Shown one piece after another: positions 6,465-8,649 of a stretch of DNA of 8,649 nucleotides (position 1 is the stretch's first letter; each line of letters starts with the position of its first letter). A model generated the notes under the pieces. The model did no database searches, was not told where the DNA came from, and worked only from the letters and a program-made list of their open reading frames with translations. Source of the DNA: Herpetosiphonaceae bacterium (GTDB lineage: Bacteria; Chloroflexota; Chloroflexia; Chloroflexales; Kallotenuaceae); NCBI GenBank assembly GCA_030147335.1, contig JASKZZ010000055.1:1-8649 (forward strand), read 5' to 3'. Both the position numbers and the translations under genes were made by a program.

Positions 6465-6929
6465 ATGTTAATTGGTGTAATATCAGATACACACAACGTA
6501 TTTCATCCGGCAGTTCCACAACACTTTGCGGGTGTACAGCAGATTTTGCACGCCGGTGATATTGGTAGTGCTGCAATTCTTGCGCAGCTGGAGCAAATTG
6601 CGCCTGTTACTGTTGTTACGGGAAATATTGATTGGGGCGGTCCGCTTGATCAACAGTACCCGCGTATTCAACGATTAGACATGGCAGGCTGCGCGATTTA
6701 TATGACGCATATTGGTGGCCTACCGGACGTGATGATTACCCGCTTGCCAGAGCCAAGACCCAGTGTTTACATCTGTGGCCATAGCCATATTCCGATTATT
6801 GAGCAAAAAGACGACGTGTTATTTCTCAATCCTGGCTCGGCTGGCCCATCACGCTTTGGACGTCGCCCGTCGCTGGCTCTGCTTACCCTTGAAAAGGGGA
6901 TTGCTTCAGCGGAGCTTATTCTGCTGTAG
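6465..6929 (+). CDS. Metallophosphoesterase, YfcE/MJ0936 family phosphodiesterase
   Basis: This 154-residue cytoplasmic protein is a small calcineurin-type phosphoesterase that uses a two-metal centre to split phosphodiester or phosphomonoester bonds; the natural substrate of most family members is unclear. All metal-binding motifs are visible: SDTH (residues 7-10, D8 and H10), HAGDIG (29-34, D32), TGNID (52-56, N54), THIG (81-84, H82) and GHSH (105-108). The NPGS turn (122-125) is also typical of the family, and the length is normal for it. The start is the ATG at 6465, with AGG eight bases upstream. It follows the hypothetical gene by 15 bases, and its last 14 bases overlap the end of rsmI on the other strand. 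The family assignment is firm; the substrate is not known. Confidence 0.93.
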   Translation: MLIGVISDTHNVFHPAVPQHFAGVQQILHAGDIGSAAILAQLEQIAPVTVVTGNIDWGGPLDQQYPRIQRLDMAGCAIYMTHIGGLPDVMITRLPEPRPSVYICGHSHIPIIEQKDDVLFLNPGSAGPSRFGRRPSLALLTLEKGIASAELILL

Positions 6930-7770
6930 ACTCGTCGTCGAGCGTGACCCATAGATCATAAACGTCGCCGCGCGCCACACCAAGCTCCTTTGCAACTCGC
7001 TTAGCTGCGGCAGTGCCGGTTACTCCCTCGTCTTGCAGCTGCTGAAGCCGTGATCGTGCCGCTGCCTGCCAATCAGTGGGAGGTTCCGATTCCGCGACAG
7101 GCGCGACATACCCCTCGATCACCAGCACAAACTCGCCACGCGGCAACTGCGTGGTGAAATGCGTAATAACTTCACTCACTGTTCCTCGAACCCACTCCTC
7201 ATGCAGCTTGGTCAACTCACGTGCAGCACACATGCGACGGTCACTGAGGACTTCAAGAATGTCAGGAAGGGCTTCACGTAAACGATGTGGCGTTTCAAAG
7301 CAAATAAGCGTGGTGCTGTAGGTCACATATCGTTCAAGAAATGCGCGGCGTTCCTTGCGTTTACTTGGCAAAAATCCAAGAAAAGTCCATTGCTCAGTTG
7401 GCAGGCCCGAGCCTACAAGCGCGGCAAGTGGCGCGGATGGTCCCGGAACTGGCGCAACTGCGAAACCAGCATTAATTGCAGCCACAACTAAATCGTAACC
7501 CGGATCATTAATCGCAGGCGTACCGGCGTCCGAGACTAATGCCACATCGCCTTCGGCTAGCGCCGCCAGTAGCTCATCTCGACGGGCTAATTTGTTGTGT
7601 TCGTGGTATGAAACGGATGGCGTGGAAATTTCGTAGCGGTCGAGCAGGCGCCGGGTATGACGCGTATCCTCGGCGGCGATCAGGCGCGCTTCACGTAATA
7701 CCCGCAGTGCGCGTAGCGTGATATCTTCGAGGTTGCCAAGTGGCGTTGCAACAACATACAGCGTTCCCAT
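6916..7770 (-). CDS. rsmI: 16S rRNA (cytidine(1402)-2'-O)-methyltransferase RsmI
   Basis: RsmI uses S-adenosylmethionine to add a 2'-O-methyl group to C1402 of 16S rRNA in the decoding centre, next to the base methylation made by RsmH. The 284-residue length is normal. Visible motifs in order are VATPLGNLEDIT (7-18), AEDTRHT (33-39), SDAGTPAINDPG (80-91, the SAM-binding loop), VPGPSA (108-113), GFLPSKR (132-138), FETPHRL (158-164) and RELTKLHEE (184-192), followed by a small C-terminal helix-turn-helix-like domain (about 234-276). The ATG at 7768-7770 is the natural start because VVATPLGN must follow within a few residues. It has no ribosome site, but a promoter is very close, which suggests a near-leaderless mRNA. 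The 3' end overlaps the convergent metallophosphoesterase gene. Confidence 0.97.
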   Translation of the reverse strand: MGTLYVVATPLGNLEDITLRALRVLREARLIAAEDTRHTRRLLDRYEISTPSVSYHEHNKLARRDELLAALAEGDVALVSDAGTPAINDPGYDLVVAAINAGFAVAPVPGPSAPLAALVGSGLPTEQWTFLGFLPSKRKERRAFLERYVTYSTTLICFETPHRLREALPDILEVLSDRRMCAARELTKLHEEWVRGTVSEVITHFTTQLPRGEFVLVIEGYVAPVAESEPPTDWQAAARSRLQQLQDEGVTGTAAAKRVAKELGVARGDVYDLWVTLDDESTAE

Positions 7771-7781
7771 AACAAGGAACG

Positions 7782-7810
7782 ATTATCAATCAATAGTTAC
7801 TATTTAGCAA
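7782..7810 (-). promoter_or_regulatory. Promoter of rsmI
   Basis: On the minus strand TTGCTA (7805-7810, four of six consensus) is followed by exactly 17 bases and GATAAT (7782-7787, five of six). The -10 box ends only 11 bases before the rsmI ATG, so transcription should begin about four bases before the start codon. This agrees with the absence of a ribosome site. Confidence 0.55.
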
Positions 7811-7822
7811 CAAGCGTTACAG

Positions 7823-7844
7823 CACTGATTTGCAGTCGTCAGTG
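7823..7844. repeat. Small inverted repeat between the cyclase-like gene and rsmI
   Basis: CACTGA and TCAGTG pair perfectly around a 10-base loop, 14 bases past the stop of the cyclase-like gene in its direction of transcription. No T-run follows in either direction, so it is at best a weak or factor-assisted terminator, or an mRNA end-stabilising hairpin. Confidence 0.3.
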
Positions 7845-7858
7845 GCGGTAGTGCATTA

Positions 7859-8649
7859 TTATGCGCTTTTCACAACGACGTTATGTTCCAAGTCAACAGT
7901 GTACACCGGCAGTGCCGGCAGCGTCGAAAGATTCAGCTTTAGAGGAGTTCGTTGGCTGGAATAGGTTCGAGCAAGCAATGCGACAGGTTCGGTACAAAGC
8001 AAATGATATTCATGCCACGCCGTAGCCATACGAAACAAGCGTGCTGCGTCTTCGACCGGCGAGCCGACCAATACAGGGGTAGAGTTTGGCAGGACGCATA
8101 CACGTGCAGAACCACAGCTCAACCCAAACCGTAACCGACCATCAACAGCCAGTGCCTGCGCAACTGCAATAACCTGTCGCAAACTCGTGACAATCGGTTG
8201 AGCGCGTTGCGCGCCACTGGCGACAAGCACGGTTCCGTCGCCTTGCAGTTGCACTGACAACGCGGCGTCTTCACTGCATTCCAGGGCATGCGTTGCCGCT
8301 TGCACCAAAAGCTCAAGATGAGATGGGGTAAAAGCTTCGGTTACACCCTGACGCGCCCCAATGCTGAGAACTGCTACCATGTGGGCGTCGCCGACCGCCT
8401 GGTTTAGCGGTGGAACGTCGCGCTGGAGGGCTTCGGTGAATGCTTGAGCGCGAGTTCGCTGAATCAAACGGTTTAGCGCATGATCAAGCATGGCGATGTC
8501 GTCTGAATCTCCAACTTCACGTTTGACAAACATCGTATCGGCATGAATGCGCTCACTCAAAAGACGCATTGTCCGGCGCGTATGTGATCGCTCGTAGACA
8601 AGTGCAGCAATAGCGGCAGCGGCGAGCAACATGGTAGCTGCTACAAGCG
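7859..8649 (-). CDS. Membrane protein with HAMP-like linker and degenerate class III nucleotide-cyclase-like domain (N-terminus outside window)
   Basis: The frame is open to the window edge, and the residues before the ATG at 8630-8632 (LVAAT) continue a hydrophobic helix. The gene therefore almost certainly starts upstream, and only the last 262 codons are seen. Counting from that ATG, the membrane helix ends near residue 13, then comes a HAMP-like stretch with DDIAMLDHALNRLIQ (44-58). The rest aligns by eye with a class III adenylate/guanylate cyclase domain: MVAVLSIG (85-92) at the first strand, LQGDGTVLVA (129-138), LRFGLSCG (167-174), VGSPVEDAARL (189-199) and YHLLCTEPVALLA (209-221). 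The first metal Asp position is not acidic, and the Asn usual in the last helix (N in GDAVNxAAR) is replaced by Glu-Asp, while the GD pair and the AAR arginine remain. It is probably a catalytically weak or inactive sensor; a different ligand-binding role is possible. Confidence 0.75.
   Translation of the reverse strand, partial: LVAATMLLAAAAIAALVYERSHTRRTMRLLSERIHADTMFVKREVGDSDDIAMLDHALNRLIQRTRAQAFTEALQRDVPPLNQAVGDAHMVAVLSIGARQGVTEAFTPSHLELLVQAATHALECSEDAALSVQLQGDGTVLVASGAQRAQPIVTSLRQVIAVAQALAVDGRLRFGLSCGSARVCVLPNSTPVLVGSPVEDAARLFRMATAWHEYHLLCTEPVALLARTYSSQRTPLKLNLSTLPALPVYTVDLEHNVVVKSA

Noticed and set aside
6927..6955. CTCG/CGAG hairpin near the end of the metallophosphoesterase gene as a terminator
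   Set aside because: The stem has four pairs, no T-run follows, and it lies in the coding sequence of rsmI.
7823..7844. Rho-independent terminator after the cyclase-like gene
   Set aside because: The stem is only six pairs with a 10-base loop and is not followed by a T-run; kept only as an inverted repeat.

Overview
The window holds nine protein-coding genes, two of them cut by the window edges, and no RNA gene, insertion sequence or CRISPR array that I can see. Base composition is moderate (about half G+C by eye). The protein mix (a surface-glycan export operon, a standard RsmI, a HAMP/cyclase-like protein) looks like a free-living bacterium. The flavour of the RsmI and glycan-export proteins makes me think of Chloroflexota, but that is an impression and not a demonstrated placement.

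Region 1 (1-5822, minus strand, transcribed right to left) is one apparent operon for building and exporting a surface polysaccharide. In order of transcription it encodes: a membrane-anchored polysaccharide-deacetylase-like enzyme with a lectin-like N-terminal domain (4059-5822); a protein that fuses a Wzz-type chain-length co-polymerase domain to a complete Wzm/ABC-2 type permease (2245-4071); its ATPase partner of the Wzt class, with a C-terminal carbohydrate-binding domain (867-2177); and the start of a many-pass membrane protein, probably a GT-C-type glycosyltransferase (1-851, continuing outside the window). Genes overlap or sit 15-67 bases apart. A good sigma70-type promoter (TTGACA, 17-base spacer, CACAAT) lies just upstream of the first gene. 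The likely logic is that the ATPase and permease flip a lipid-linked glycan across the membrane, the fused Wzz domain controls or couples chain length at the export channel, the Wzt C-terminal domain reads the glycan end, and the deacetylase trims acetyl groups outside.

Region 2 (5823-6104) is a divergent intergenic region holding the operon promoter, a weaker candidate promoter for the rightward genes, and several short inverted and direct repeats.

Region 3 (6105-6929, plus strand) is a two-gene unit: an unrecognised 114-residue acidic protein and a YfcE/MJ0936-type metallophosphoesterase. The second runs tail to tail into rsmI with a 14-base overlap.

Region 4 (6916-8649, minus strand) contains rsmI (16S rRNA C1402 2'-O-methyltransferase), which has its own close promoter and probably an almost leaderless transcript. 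Upstream of it is the C-terminal part of a membrane protein with a HAMP-like linker and a degenerate class III nucleotide-cyclase-like domain.

The most unusual item is the Wzz-Wzm fusion, in which the chain-length regulator and the export channel are one polypeptide. Next are the deacetylase with an altered first motif and a large insertion, and the pseudo-cyclase.
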